Numbered from the stretch's first letter, positions 9,855 to 19,780 are shown. The stretch is 64,000 nt of DNA from Thiodiazotropha sp040506775 (GCA_040506775.1 JBEVWC010000002.1:310001-374000), one strand, 5' to 3'. The notes: generated from the letters alone by a model not told the origin. A program made the numbers and translations.

Positions 9855-12596
9855 TCAGGTGAACTGGTAGTTGAACTCGTTATCCTGCACATTGATGCCA
9901 ATACGCTCAATCGCTCGTCCTTCCATCTGTTCTGTCAGGATGTGACGGCTGATTTCCGGCAGCAAGGTGTTAGTGAGTATCGCATCCACCATTCTTGCGC
10001 CACTCTCGACTTCTGTACAGCGACTGATGATCAATTTGATCACCTCGTCCTCGACTTCCAGAGGAATCCCGTGATTCGCCTGGATGCGGGCTTGAATGCG
10101 TCCCAGCTGCAGCCGCACCACCTTAGCCAGCACCTCGTCGCTGAGGGGATAGTAAGGTATCACCACCAGGCGACCCAGCAGGGCAGCGGGGAACACCTTC
10201 TGCAACGGGTCACGCAGAGACTGGGCAATGGTCTCCGGTTCGGGTATCAGGTCCGGGTCCTTGCACAGATTGTCGATCATCTCGGTGCCCACGTTGGAGG
10301 TGAGCAGGATCAGGGTGTTCTTGAAGTCGATATGGCGGCCTTCGCCGTCTTCCATCCAGCCCTTGTCAAACACCTGGAAGAAGATTTCGTGCACGTCCGG
10401 ATGGGCCTTTTCGACTTCATCGAGGAGCACCACACTGTAGGGTTTGCGGCGCACCGCTTCGGTGAGAATACCGCCTTCTCCATAGCCCACATACCCCGGG
10501 GGAGCGCCTTTCAAGGTGGACACGGTGTGCGCCTCCTGGAATTCACTCATGTTGATGGTGATGACGTTCTGCTCCCCACCGTACAGGGATTCCGCCAGGG
10601 TCAGGCCGGTCTCGGTCTTGCCTACACCCGAAGGTCCACACAGCATGAAGACCCCGATGGGCTTGTTCGGGTTGTCCAGGTTGGCCCGGGAGGTCTGGAT
10701 GCGCCGGGCGATCATCTGCAGTGCGTGGTCCTGACCGATAACCCGCTTGGCCAGGGTATCGCTGAGATTGAGCACGGTTTCGATTTCGTTTTTCACCATC
10801 CGACCCACGGGAATGCCGGTCCAGTCTCCGACCACTGAGGCCACCGCCTGGGCATCAACGCTGGGCAGTATCAGAGGGGCTTCGCCTTGAAGTGTCGCCA
10901 AACGGTCTTTCAATTCGGCCAATTCGCTGCGCAGAGTCTCCGGGGGGACGTCTGGAGCAGTCTCCCCATCAGGGGTTTGTCCGGCTTCACCGGCAACGTC
11001 CGTAGCCGCATCGGCGCTGACTGCCGGAGCCTCTTCTTCGTCGGTTTCTCCCTTGAGCTGGCGCTGAATTTTCAAAACCTGCTCGACCAGTGATTTCTCC
11101 TCCTCCCAACGCTGGGTGAGTTGTTCCAGCCGGGCCCGCTCCAGCTCCAGCTTTTCATTGGAAATGCGCTCTCGTTCCTCGGTATCCAGGCCGATGGCCT
11201 TTTCCCGTCCGATGATCTCCAGTTCCGTTTCCAGAGCCTCGATCCTGCGTCGACTGTCGTCCACCTCCGCCGGAACCGCAGCCTGGCTGATGGCGACCCG
11301 GGCACAGGTGGTGTCAAGCAGGCTGACTGACTTGTCTGGCAGCTGACGGGCTGGGATATATCGGTGGGACAGCCTCACCGAAGCCTCCAGGGCCTCATCG
11401 AGGATCTGTACCCGGTGGTGCTGTTCCAGGGTCCCGGCGACGCCCCGCATCATGCGAATGGCCCGCTCCTCGTCCGGTTCATCGACCTGAACCACTTGGA
11501 AACGCCGGGTCAGGGCCGGGTCCTTCTCAATGTATTTCTTGTACTCCGCCCAGGTGGTGGCGGCGATGGTGCGCAGGGTGCCACGCGCCAGAGCGGGTTT
11601 CAGCAGGTTGGCCGCATCACCGGTTCCGGCGCTGCCGCCCGCGCCGATCAGGGTGTGGGCCTCGTCGATGAACAGGATGATCGGTTTCTCGGAAGACTGC
11701 ACCTCCTCGATGAACTGCTTGAGGCGGTTTTCGAATTCACCCTTCATGCTCGCGCCGGCCTGCAGCAGACCCACGTCGAGCACCCGCAGGGTGACATCCT
11801 GCAGCGGCGGTGGCACCTCGCCACGGGCGATCTGCAGGGCGAATCCCTCTACCACCGCAGTCTTGCCCACACCGGCCTCGCCAGTGAGGATCGGGTTGTT
11901 CTGCCGACGCCGCATCAGGATGTCGACGATCTGGCGGATCTCGTCGTCACGACCGACAATCGGGTCGATCTCACCGTTGCGGGCTCGTTCAGTCAGGTCC
12001 ACTGAGAACTGGTGAAGTGCCTGCTGCTTGCCCATTTGCGCCGGGGCCATAGCACCGCTGGCTTCCCCCGGAGCAGCGCCGCCTCCGATCTGGAAGCCGT
12101 CGTTGGCCCGCATCGCCTCTTCGGGAGAGCCTGATACCACCTCCTCGAAGCGTTCGGTCAGGGTATCCACACTGATCTTCTTGAACTCGTCGGATACCCG
12201 GACCAGGGCGTTGCGCAGGCTGTTGGTCTTGAGGATGCCCACCACCAGGTAACCGGTGCGCACCTGGGCATCGCCGAACATCAGGGTGCCGTACACCCAG
12301 CCCCGCTCCACAGCCTCCTCCACATGGGAAGAGAGATCAGAGATTGAGGTGGAGCCCCGGGGCAGGGTGTCCAGGCTGTCAGTGATGTCTTTCGCCAGGC
12401 GGGAGGGTTCCAGGTTGAACTGCTTGATGATGCGGTGCAGGTCCGAGTCCTGTAACTGCAGGATCTGATGGAACCAGTGAACAAGTTCCACGTAGGGATT
12501 ACCGCGCATCTTGCAGAACACGGTAGCGCTCTCGATGGCCCGGTAGCCAAGGCTGTTCAATTTTCCGAACAGGGCAGCACGGTTGATCTCGCTCAT
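9855..12596 (-). CDS. tssH: T6SS sheath-disassembly ATPase TssH (ClpV)
   Basis: The 913-residue protein is a class I AAA+ unfoldase. Residues about 1-160 form the Clp N-domain that binds the contracted sheath. The first ATPase domain has Walker A GEAGVGKT (about 239-246) and the second has GPSGVGKTETG near 645. A coiled middle domain lies between them, with an acidic Ala-rich insert around 525-560. ClpV recycles contracted TssB-TssC sheaths in the cytoplasm. It lies between tssG and the FHA gene. Confidence 0.97.
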   Translation of the reverse strand: MSEINRAALFGKLNSLGYRAIESATVFCKMRGNPYVELVHWFHQILQLQDSDLHRIIKQFNLEPSRLAKDITDSLDTLPRGSTSISDLSSHVEEAVERGWVYGTLMFGDAQVRTGYLVVGILKTNSLRNALVRVSDEFKKISVDTLTERFEEVVSGSPEEAMRANDGFQIGGGAAPGEASGAMAPAQMGKQQALHQFSVDLTERARNGEIDPIVGRDDEIRQIVDILMRRRQNNPILTGEAGVGKTAVVEGFALQIARGEVPPPLQDVTLRVLDVGLLQAGASMKGEFENRLKQFIEEVQSSEKPIILFIDEAHTLIGAGGSAGTGDAANLLKPALARGTLRTIAATTWAEYKKYIEKDPALTRRFQVVQVDEPDEERAIRMMRGVAGTLEQHHRVQILDEALEASVRLSHRYIPARQLPDKSVSLLDTTCARVAISQAAVPAEVDDSRRRIEALETELEIIGREKAIGLDTEERERISNEKLELERARLEQLTQRWEEEKSLVEQVLKIQRQLKGETDEEEAPAVSADAATDVAGEAGQTPDGETAPDVPPETLRSELAELKDRLATLQGEAPLILPSVDAQAVASVVGDWTGIPVGRMVKNEIETVLNLSDTLAKRVIGQDHALQMIARRIQTSRANLDNPNKPIGVFMLCGPSGVGKTETGLTLAESLYGGEQNVITINMSEFQEAHTVSTLKGAPPGYVGYGEGGILTEAVRRKPYSVVLLDEVEKAHPDVHEIFFQVFDKGWMEDGEGRHIDFKNTLILLTSNVGTEMIDNLCKDPDLIPEPETIAQSLRDPLQKVFPAALLGRLVVIPYYPLSDEVLAKVVRLQLGRIQARIQANHGIPLEVEDEVIKLIISRCTEVESGARMVDAILTNTLLPEISRHILTEQMEGRAIERIGINVQDNEFNYQFT

Positions 12597-12609
12597 GATG
12601 TCAGGCCTC

Positions 12610-13650
12610 TCAGTTTACTTGGTTGCGCCACACTAGGGGGTGAAGGGTGAGGTCGTCACCATCCCGGCCCAGGGGCTGTTGTGCCGACCAGCTGGTCCAC
12701 CCCAGCTGGCTCGTGCCGTTGAGTTGCAGCGGTGGTATCTCCGCTTCAGCCAGGATCAACTGCAGTTCCCAGTCCAATTCGTCTCCGATGTAGTTTTTCA
12801 CTACCGCGATAAGTCGTTTCAGGCTTTCGCCACCCGGCAGCATGCGCTGGTAATCCGTGAAACTCAGGGCGCCAAGCACAATGCGGAATTTCTGTTGGCC
12901 TTGCCACACCCGGTCACCCAGAATGATGGTGGATCCCAGGGTACTGATGTCCTCGGACTGCCCAAGCCTGCAGCGGCTGTTGTCCGGCAGATCGATCCAG
13001 CAGCCGACAAACTCGTCGATACGCACCGGTAGACGAAAAAAATCCCTCAGAATCGCTTCCAGCCCCTCTGCATTTCGGGTCTGGCAGGCCAGACGGCCGG
13101 CATAGTGGCGTTTCGCCAGATCGGGCATGGCGTCGCGCAGTTGCAGATGTTCGGTGCCAATACCGAACAGGGATCCCAGGTAATCGCCAAACCGATCCTG
13201 CTCGGGGCGATCGTAACTGACGGTCGGCTGACAGTCTGCCCAGACCCGATAGAAAAGACTCAGCAGACGATGGTGAAACAGATCGAGAAACTGGACGAGC
13301 GTGGCATCCCGATGGTTGTTCTTACGCTCGTAGACATATTCGGTGAGATGCAGGGGCAGGGGACCATTCGGCCCGAATAGACCGTAAAAGTAGACGCCCA
13401 GGCGTGGCGGTATACCGTCCTTCCCCTCTCGGAATGAAGACAGGGTGGAGGGTTGGAAGGCCATGGTTGGATCCTGACCCAGGCGAATATTGTCATCCCT
13501 GGCATGACGGGTTTCACCCAGGCGAGGTTTGTTCGGATAGGCACACTCAAGACGTCGCATCGCCTGATAGAAATCGAAGCGATAGGGACCCTGGCGCAGT
13601 TGGTCGTACAGACCTAAAGCGTGTGTCTCAGACCCAGCCTGACTGGCCAT
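12610..13650 (-). CDS. tssG: T6SS baseplate protein TssG
   Basis: The 346-residue protein has the TssG features YRFDFYQAMRRLE near residues 22-34 and GLFGPNGPLPLHLTEY near 110-125. TssG is part of the TssE-F-G-K wedge of the baseplate. The start codon lies within the 3' end of tssF (37-base overlap), a common arrangement. The stop is 13 bases before tssH. Confidence 0.95.
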   Translation of the reverse strand: MASQAGSETHALGLYDQLRQGPYRFDFYQAMRRLECAYPNKPRLGETRHARDDNIRLGQDPTMAFQPSTLSSFREGKDGIPPRLGVYFYGLFGPNGPLPLHLTEYVYERKNNHRDATLVQFLDLFHHRLLSLFYRVWADCQPTVSYDRPEQDRFGDYLGSLFGIGTEHLQLRDAMPDLAKRHYAGRLACQTRNAEGLEAILRDFFRLPVRIDEFVGCWIDLPDNSRCRLGQSEDISTLGSTIILGDRVWQGQQKFRIVLGALSFTDYQRMLPGGESLKRLIAVVKNYIGDELDWELQLILAEAEIPPLQLNGTSQLGWTSWSAQQPLGRDGDDLTLHPLVWRNQVN

Positions 13651-15485
13651 CGCATGATCTCTCCGCGTTGTTGGGTGACGATAACGGTTTCCGTAAAGGA
13701 GTTGATTGCCGTGTAGCGACGAAAGAACTGCTCCATCATGGCGCCAAACAAAAAGGCGCTGCTGCCTTCGAAAGAGGATTCATCAAGGGTCAGGATGATT
13801 TCCAGGCCATGGCCGAAGGCAATCGGACCGGGACTGGGAAGGCGACGGTTGACCGGTTTTGCCTGAATCGAGATGACGCCATCCACCTGCTTGCGCAGGG
13901 CAGGATCGCTGGTGTCCGCATACAGTTGCAGGAAGTCCTTCAAGGCCGCGGTGCTCTGTTCCTGATCTTCACCTGCGAGCGACAGATAATTCAGAGACAG
14001 ATGATTGATCAGTCGCCAGCTGATTTGTCCCTGGGCTGTGGAGGGTCGCGGTCGGGTGGGGGTGCCGATACAACGGATCCGGTTGACCGGGGTGCTGCTG
14101 TCCAGGGTGAAGCTGGTGTCACTCTGGCTCAGGGGAATGTGCATGGGCAGATCCCGGTTGGTACACAGGGTGGTTACCGCCAGCTGACGCATGTCACTCT
14201 GATAAGGCGCCTCATCCGCATCCACAATGGAGAGAAACACCTCACTTCCCACATAGCCGGTGCGGGCCCCCTCGCGCTGCTGTTTCGAGGAGAGCAGACG
14301 CGGCAACCGATGGCTGACATAGTAGGCCCTGGGCTGGTCCGATGCGATCAGGTCGTTGCTGGCGTAGAACGGATGAAAGACCTGGTTTTCTCCCGTATTG
14401 CTACCCACGCCTTTGACCCCGGTGACCTCGTAGACCTCGTAGTCCATCGGTCGGGTGCGGTCCGGCAGAATGTGGTGTTCGGCAAAACTGTCACTCAGAT
14501 GAATGCGATCCGCGCGTTTGGGAAACAGGTTGATCGCCGGAGTGCAGTAGAGCAGAAAGTTCTTTTCACTCAGCGCCCCTTCAAGTCTCGGATCAGCGGC
14601 GTCCAGAAGTGCAAACAGCTCCAGTTGCTGGTCCTCGCAGTCTCTGAGCAGGGATTGCAAGTCTGTAAATTCAAGGAACATGAAGCGGTCTGAAAGGGCG
14701 AAATACTCCGCCAGAAAGCGGTATCCCTGAAACGAACGGGGACCAAAGGGCAGCAAGGCCTGCTGCTCCTCGAATCCCATGATATGAACCGGTCGGGCCT
14801 GCTGGGTAGCGCGGTAGGTTTCTGACTCCGGGGCACGACCGACCAGACGCAGAGTGTGTCCGGCCAGCATTTCGAAAGCGTGCTTGCCCGGTTCGCCTCC
14901 ACTGAGGAAAAGCGGCAGACGATCCACCTCGAGACGATTGAAAGGTATGTCTCCAGCGGTTTTGAAGCGAAATCGCAGTGCGGCCTTGGCTCCGGTTTGT
15001 TTGCCGATTCCAGCCAGCGCGATAGCTGCGGGACTGGGTAGATATTCAACACTCTCCAGGGAAATGGGCCAGAGTCGGACATCCTGGGCCGTGCGATAGA
15101 TGCAGGCGGTCTGGTTGCCCTTGCCCAGGCGGCTGCGCAGGGTTGAGTGACGGGGCAGCTGAAAACCGTCTCCCAGTGAGGGATCTAGCAGGTCAGTCTG
15201 GAACTGCACGATCATCATGGAAGGTGTCGGGGCCAGATAATGGGGATAAACCCGTTCCATCAGATGTTGAGTGAAGCGGGGAAATTCTTCATCCAGCTTG
15301 AGTTGGATGCGCGCGGTGAGAAAGCTGAACCCCTCCAACAAGCGCTCTACATAAGGATCGGCGCATTCGAATTCGTCGAGGGTCAGTCGGCTGGCAATTT
15401 TCGGGTAGGCGTGAGCAAACTCCGCGCCCATCTCACGCAGGTATTGCAGTTCCTGATTGTAGTATTTGAGTAGTCTCGGATCCAT
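13614..15485 (-). CDS. tssF: T6SS baseplate protein TssF
   Basis: The 623-residue protein starts MDPRLLKYYNQELQYLREMG, the usual TssF N-terminus, followed by EFAHAYPKIASRL and FPRFTQHLMERVYPHYLAPTPSM. TssF is the large wedge protein of the baseplate and works with TssG and TssE. It begins only three bases after tssE stops and overlaps tssG, so the three are coupled. Length is normal. Confidence 0.96.
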   Translation of the reverse strand: MDPRLLKYYNQELQYLREMGAEFAHAYPKIASRLTLDEFECADPYVERLLEGFSFLTARIQLKLDEEFPRFTQHLMERVYPHYLAPTPSMMIVQFQTDLLDPSLGDGFQLPRHSTLRSRLGKGNQTACIYRTAQDVRLWPISLESVEYLPSPAAIALAGIGKQTGAKAALRFRFKTAGDIPFNRLEVDRLPLFLSGGEPGKHAFEMLAGHTLRLVGRAPESETYRATQQARPVHIMGFEEQQALLPFGPRSFQGYRFLAEYFALSDRFMFLEFTDLQSLLRDCEDQQLELFALLDAADPRLEGALSEKNFLLYCTPAINLFPKRADRIHLSDSFAEHHILPDRTRPMDYEVYEVTGVKGVGSNTGENQVFHPFYASNDLIASDQPRAYYVSHRLPRLLSSKQQREGARTGYVGSEVFLSIVDADEAPYQSDMRQLAVTTLCTNRDLPMHIPLSQSDTSFTLDSSTPVNRIRCIGTPTRPRPSTAQGQISWRLINHLSLNYLSLAGEDQEQSTAALKDFLQLYADTSDPALRKQVDGVISIQAKPVNRRLPSPGPIAFGHGLEIILTLDESSFEGSSAFLFGAMMEQFFRRYTAINSFTETVIVTQQRGEIMRWPVRLGLRHTL

Positions 15486-15488
15486 CCG

Positions 15489-16019
15489 CTACTCCCGTCC
15501 CGCGCTGAACGCATCAGAGAGCGTTACGCCACCCTCTTCGAAATCGATCTGGGTCTTGATCAGCATGTGAGTCGGGGTCGGGACGGCCCAGAGCTGTCCT
15601 TCAATCTCGAACATGAGCTGGTTATGGCTCTCTTTGGCACTGTCCCTGACGGTACGGACCCGTACCGTGTTTGGGAGGATGCGCGGTTCGAAATCCTGTA
15701 CGGCCTGGCGCACCATTCGTTCCAGATGATTCAGGTCCATCCCGGATACCAGATGTCCAGAGAGTTCGCGAATACCATAGTTAAGCACCGAACGGGCGAC
15801 TTCCGGGTAGGCCTCCAGGTCCTCGGTAGTGGCGAGGTTGGTGGTGTTGAGCAGCCAGGCGAGGTCGCGTAATACCGACTGACGCAGGCGACGCATGGAG
15901 ATGACGCGTTTGTCCTGTGACTCCTTGCTTTTGTCCGGCTCATCATCGGTCAGTCGGTCGAGCAGGGAGGGCTGCAATTGTTGGTGTTTCGTAGCCTTCA
16001 AAGGCACTCGACCTCCCAT
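15489..16019 (-). CDS. tssE: T6SS baseplate gp25-like protein TssE
   Basis: The start is set at the ATG at 16019, giving 176 residues that begin MGGRVPLKAT. The frame stays open upstream for 25 more codons, but those residues run toward the end of the preceding gene and do not look like TssE. The protein has QPSLLDRLTDDEP, SVLRDLAWLLNTTNL and SVLNYGIRELSG, features of gp25-like lysozyme-fold baseplate proteins. It sits between tagJ and tssF with very short gaps. Confidence 0.92.
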   Translation of the reverse strand: MGGRVPLKATKHQQLQPSLLDRLTDDEPDKSKESQDKRVISMRRLRQSVLRDLAWLLNTTNLATTEDLEAYPEVARSVLNYGIRELSGHLVSGMDLNHLERMVRQAVQDFEPRILPNTVRVRTVRDSAKESHNQLMFEIEGQLWAVPTPTHMLIKTQIDFEEGGVTLSDAFSAGRE

Positions 16020-16041
16020 GGAACATATGCCTGTGAAGCAA

Positions 16042-16851
16042 TCATTCTGTCGCGATACCTGCTTCGGATTGAATCTGGATCTGGCGAACGCCAAGCAGCG
16101 GGTACTCGTCCTGATCCGTGGCCAGCATCTTCTGTCCCAAACCGGTGTACAGTTCCTCGTGGAGTTGTTGCCACTCGGTTTTTCTTGACAGTTTCAGGCT
16201 ACTGTCCTGAATCGCTTCGGTACCGGGATATCTGGCGGGTAGCAAGGCAACCGCCTCGCCCTCGTTTTCAAAGGTCAGATGGGCCGGTACCCAAACCAGG
16301 TCACGCAGATCCTCAGGGGCATCGATGCTCACCTGTTTAAGACGTTGTACCGGTATCCAGTAGTAGCGGCCGTTGACAATGGCTTCCACTACAGGACCGA
16401 TGCGAGGGTCGGCATCGGCAATCCATTCGAAGGGTTGATCATCGATCTGTCCGGCCGTCGTGGGGGCCTGGTCGAAGGCCTGTTGGCGCAATATTTCCGC
16501 CTGTGCATAGTCACCCTGGCCGGTAAGTCTCAGTGCTTCAACAAGCAATGCAGTCCATTCGGGCGGGTCACCGAAAATCAGGGGGGAGCGCAGACCATCG
16601 AATACCTCTTTGCGAAACAGTTCACAGCGAATTGCTTCATGATAGGTCTGGGCCATGGGAATACCGATGGAATCCAGATCCGCTGAGACCTTGAGCTGAT
16701 TGAGCGCCCTTTGCCAGTCGCCGGTGATACACAGCAACTGAAACAGAAAGGTCCGCCACTTGGCGTTCGAGGGTTCTTTTCGGATGGTTTGTTGCAAGGC
16801 ATCCAGAGCGGCTTCCAGTTCACCTTGTTGTAATAATTCTTCCGCTTGCAT
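16042..16851 (-). CDS. tagJ: TagJ/ImpE-family T6SS accessory protein
   Basis: From the ATG at 16851 the protein has 269 residues. It starts MQAEELLQQGELEAALDALQ, a TPR-like opening typical of TagJ/ImpE. The frame extends 55 codons further upstream, but that part is low in homology and overlaps the intergenic region. TagJ is reported to bind TssB and to influence ClpV action on the sheath. It lies between hcp and tssE, 22 bases before tssE. A WIADADPRIGPVVEAIVNGRYYWIP-type segment near residue 150 is characteristic of the family. Confidence 0.88.
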   Translation of the reverse strand: MQAEELLQQGELEAALDALQQTIRKEPSNAKWRTFLFQLLCITGDWQRALNQLKVSADLDSIGIPMAQTYHEAIRCELFRKEVFDGLRSPLIFGDPPEWTALLVEALRLTGQGDYAQAEILRQQAFDQAPTTAGQIDDQPFEWIADADPRIGPVVEAIVNGRYYWIPVQRLKQVSIDAPEDLRDLVWVPAHLTFENEGEAVALLPARYPGTEAIQDSSLKLSRKTEWQQLHEELYTGLGQKMLATDQDEYPLLGVRQIQIQSEAGIATE

Positions 16852-17089
16852 TCGTCTCTGCCTGGTTGTCAGTTCCGGGATACCTGTCGGGTCGTATTGA
16901 CCCGGACAGGTATCCGGCCCTGAATCGAGGATTGAACAGTTTAACGGTTCTGCGTGTCTCCCGGTACTTAACGAACCCCTGCCGTTTCGTCGACGGGCAT
17001 CAAAACTGCGTGCCATGCGGGGTCTGCAAACATCCGGTTTGCGAGGCTCCGGCGAGTCGACACGTTTCGTCCAGGATCACACGCAAAAC

Positions 17090-17129
17090 CCAGCCTGCCT
17101 GTCCCCAATTAAGGGGGAAGGCAGGCTGG
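17090..17129 (-). terminator. Hairpin between hcp and tagJ, likely attenuating terminator
   Basis: A perfect 10-base inverted repeat (CCAGCCTGCC at 17090-17099 and GGCAGGCTGG at 17120-17129) has an inner CCCC/GGGG pairing. Read on the minus strand the hairpin is followed by GGTTTTGCG, a short T run. It lies just after the hcp stop. The other ~260 bases of the 304-base gap up to tagJ show no gene. A partial terminator here would raise hcp output relative to the downstream baseplate genes. Confidence 0.6.
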
Positions 17130-17155
17130 TCTCGATGGAGTGAGAACTTCCGCAA

Positions 17156-17644
17156 CTATTCCTGCTTGTTCTTTTCGAGGCTCCAAGTGCGATCTGTGGT
17201 TGACCCTGCCTTGCCCGTGTGATCGATGGGGGTGTATTCCCATTTGATCTTGCCATAGGCGAAGGCTACGGTCTCCAGAGGTTTGACAGAATCCCCGGCA
17301 GTGCCTCCTGGTGAAATCGAGGTGACAATGACGTCCTCCATGGTGTACTTCATGAAGGTGTGTTTGTCCCCTGTGGCCAGGCAGAGTTCCACCTCAACCT
17401 TGGGGATATGTTCGCCCTTGGCGCACTTGATGTTCAGGTCCGGTGTGGCGTTGTCCACCTCCTTGACCGCAACGAAAGGATCAAAATTGGCCCGTCCGCC
17501 GGTACGCCCGCCGGTGCCGCTGGCGCCGGATACAGGTTGTGAAACACCGTGACTGAAGCTGACGAGTTCGCACCATTTCTGGTGTGCATCGTCCGTACTT
17601 TCGCCGTCGGCGCCTTCGATTTTCATAAACATGTCAACTGCCAT
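17156..17644 (-). CDS. hcp: T6SS tube protein Hcp (TssD)
   Basis: The 162-residue protein begins MAVDMFMKIEGADGES and carries KWCELVSFSHGVSQP and KYTMEDVIVTSISPGG, clear Hcp features. Hcp hexamers stack into the inner tube that is expelled by sheath contraction, and they also act as effector carriers and chaperones. The gene follows tssC by about 40 bases and is followed by a strong hairpin. No C-terminal effector extension is present. Confidence 0.97.
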   Translation of the reverse strand: MAVDMFMKIEGADGESTDDAHQKWCELVSFSHGVSQPVSGASGTGGRTGGRANFDPFVAVKEVDNATPDLNIKCAKGEHIPKVEVELCLATGDKHTFMKYTMEDVIVTSISPGGTAGDSVKPLETVAFAYGKIKWEYTPIDHTGKAGSTTDRTWSLEKNKQE

Positions 17645-17683
17645 GGTTCAATCCTCCAATACAATGTGATGATATGCCGGGCA

Positions 17684-19183
17684 TCAGGCCGTTTTTTCCG
17701 ACGGCAGCTTAGATACCAGGCGCAGGGATACCGTCAATCCTTCCAATTGATAATGCGGGCGAAGGAAAAATTTCGACGTGTAGTAACCCGGGTTTCCTTC
17801 CACTTCAGCAACCACAACCTCGGCCGCGGCCAGGGGTTTGCGTGCCTTGTCCTCTTCAGAAGCCGTACCCGGGCTTGGCTCAACGTACTTCTGAATCCAT
17901 TTGTTCAGCCACTTCTCCATGTCGTCCCGTTCCTTGAAGGAACCGATCTTGTCGCGAACGATGCACTTCAGGTAATGGGCGAATCGGCAACTGGCGAACA
18001 GATAGGGTAGACGGGCGGCCAGGTTTGCGTTGGCCGTAGCGTCCGGATCGTCGTATTCCGACGGTTTTTGCAGCGACTGGGCTCCGATAAAGGCAGCAAA
18101 ATCGGAGTTTTTGCGATGCAGCAAGGGCATGAAGCCATTTTTTGCCAACTCGGCTTCCCGTCGGTCGGAGATGGCGATCTCAGTAGGACATTTCATGTCC
18201 ACGCCACCATCATCCGTGGGGAAGGTGTGAGTTGGCAGACCTTCCACGGCACCACCCGACTCGACACCGCGTATGCGGGTGGTCCAACCATACAGCTTGA
18301 AGGCTCGATTGATGTTTACAGCCATGGCGAAGGCGGAATTCGACCAGGTGTATTTGTTGTGCTGAGCACCCTCGGTGTCCTCTTCGAAATCGAACTCCTC
18401 AACCGGATCGGTCTTTGCGCCATAGGGCAGCCGCGACAGAAAGCGGGGCATGGCCAGTCCAATGTAACGGGAATCCTCAGATTCACGGAGGGAGCGCCAG
18501 GAGGCGTATTCCGGGGTTTGGAAGATCTTGGTCAGATCGCGTGGGTTGGCCAGTTCCTGCCAGCTGTCCATCTGCATGACCGTGGGTGCTGCGCCGGCGA
18601 TAAAGGGGGCGTGGGCCGCTGCGGCGATCTGTGACATGCCGGACAGCAGTTCCACATCCATCGGCGAGTTGTCGAAGTGGTAGTCGCCCACCAGGCAGCC
18701 GTAGGGTTCGCCACCGAACTGGCCATATTCCTCTTCGTAGACCTTCTTGAAAATGGGACTCTGATCCCATGCGGTGCCCTTGAATTTTTTCAAGGTCTTG
18801 CCCAGTTCCAGCTTGGAGATATTCATTACCCGGATTTTCAACATCTCATCGGTTTCGGTGTTGTTGACCAGATAGTGCAGACCCCGCCAGGTGCCCTCGA
18901 GCTTCTGAAAATCCTCATGATGCAGGATCAGATTAATTTGTTCTGTGAGTTTACGGTCGATTTCGGCGATGATGCCTTCGATGGTCTCTACCGCATCATC
19001 CGTGATGGTGCTGGATTCCTTCAGGACCTGCTCAGCCAGGGTCTGTACAGCACTTACCACAGCCTCGCGGGTGCGTTCGGTTTTGGGTTTGAACTCCTGC
19101 TGGAGCAGTGCCGAAAATTCATCCGGCTCGACGCCAGTGACTGTGCCGCCCGTAGTGGCTTGTTGGTTTTCTGTTTCGGCCAT
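17684..19183 (-). CDS. tssC: T6SS contractile sheath large subunit TssC
   Basis: The 499-residue protein shows typical TssC motifs: LEGTWRGLHYLVNNTE near 93, SRLPYGAKTDPVEEFDFEED near 258, and a C-terminal FLRPHYQLEGLTVSLRLVS strand that takes part in sheath handshake interactions. It polymerises with TssB around the Hcp tube. It starts three bases after the tssB stop. A second, shorter TssC-like sequence lies at 21084-22457. Confidence 0.98.
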   Translation of the reverse strand: MAETENQQATTGGTVTGVEPDEFSALLQQEFKPKTERTREAVVSAVQTLAEQVLKESSTITDDAVETIEGIIAEIDRKLTEQINLILHHEDFQKLEGTWRGLHYLVNNTETDEMLKIRVMNISKLELGKTLKKFKGTAWDQSPIFKKVYEEEYGQFGGEPYGCLVGDYHFDNSPMDVELLSGMSQIAAAAHAPFIAGAAPTVMQMDSWQELANPRDLTKIFQTPEYASWRSLRESEDSRYIGLAMPRFLSRLPYGAKTDPVEEFDFEEDTEGAQHNKYTWSNSAFAMAVNINRAFKLYGWTTRIRGVESGGAVEGLPTHTFPTDDGGVDMKCPTEIAISDRREAELAKNGFMPLLHRKNSDFAAFIGAQSLQKPSEYDDPDATANANLAARLPYLFASCRFAHYLKCIVRDKIGSFKERDDMEKWLNKWIQKYVEPSPGTASEEDKARKPLAAAEVVVAEVEGNPGYYTSKFFLRPHYQLEGLTVSLRLVSKLPSEKTA

Positions 19184-19186
19184 GGG

Positions 19187-19714
19187 TTACTCCTCTGAAC
19201 TGGACTCGGACGATGCGTCATCAGGTTTCGGCGCTGAGGCCAGGGATTGCAGCAGAGTCGGGTCATTGATGGCTTTAGCGATCAATTCCTCCGCTCCGGA
19301 CTTGCCATCCATGTAGGTCAGCAGGTTCGCCAGTTGCGTGCGTGCATCGAGCAGCTGACGCAGAGCGCCGACCTTCTTTGCGATCGCCGCGGGTGAAAAG
19401 TCGTCCATATTCTCGAAGGTGATATCCACATTGATATTGCCTTCGCCGGTCAAGGTGTTGGGCACCCGGAATGCGACCCGGGGTTTCATGGCCTTGAGCC
19501 GTTCATCGAAATTGTCTACATCGATTTCCAGCATCTTGCGGTCCGCTACCGGAGCCAAGGGTTCTTCGGATTTGCCCGAGAGATCCGCCATTACCCCCAT
19601 AATGAAGGGTAACTGGATCAACTTTTCGGCCCCGTAGAGTTCTACGTCATACTCGATTTGGACGCGGGGCGCCCGGTTTCTGGCTACGAATTTTTGGCTG
19701 CTCTCTTTTGCCAC
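19187..19714 (-). CDS. tssB: T6SS contractile sheath small subunit TssB
   Basis: The 175-residue protein begins MAKESSQKFVARNRAPRVQI and has YGAEKLIQLPFIMGVMADLSG and RVAFRVPNTL, matching TssB. It pairs with TssC to form the contractile sheath and presents the ClpV-binding helix. It is 66 bases downstream of tssA and three bases upstream of tssC. The C-terminal tail is Ser/Glu-rich (SSESSSEE). Confidence 0.97.
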   Translation of the reverse strand: MAKESSQKFVARNRAPRVQIEYDVELYGAEKLIQLPFIMGVMADLSGKSEEPLAPVADRKMLEIDVDNFDERLKAMKPRVAFRVPNTLTGEGNINVDITFENMDDFSPAAIAKKVGALRQLLDARTQLANLLTYMDGKSGAEELIAKAINDPTLLQSLASAPKPDDASSESSSEE

Positions 19715-19780
19715 GGTCTACCTCTCTTGGTTTCTCGATACCTTATACGGTACGGTTGTTATTCATGTTCGACGATATGT

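Noticed and set aside
9812..9910. 33-codon N-terminal extension of the FHA protein
   Set aside because: The FHA fold begins right after the ATG at 9811 and the extension (MSVLASMCRITSS) has no family match; it also overlaps the end of tssH.
9789..10838. Plus-strand open frame of 349 codons
   Set aside because: Antisense to tssH; its translation shows no known domain and low-complexity His/Gln stretches.
13404..14693. Plus-strand open frame of 429 codons
   Set aside because: Antisense to tssF and the end of tssG, both strongly supported.
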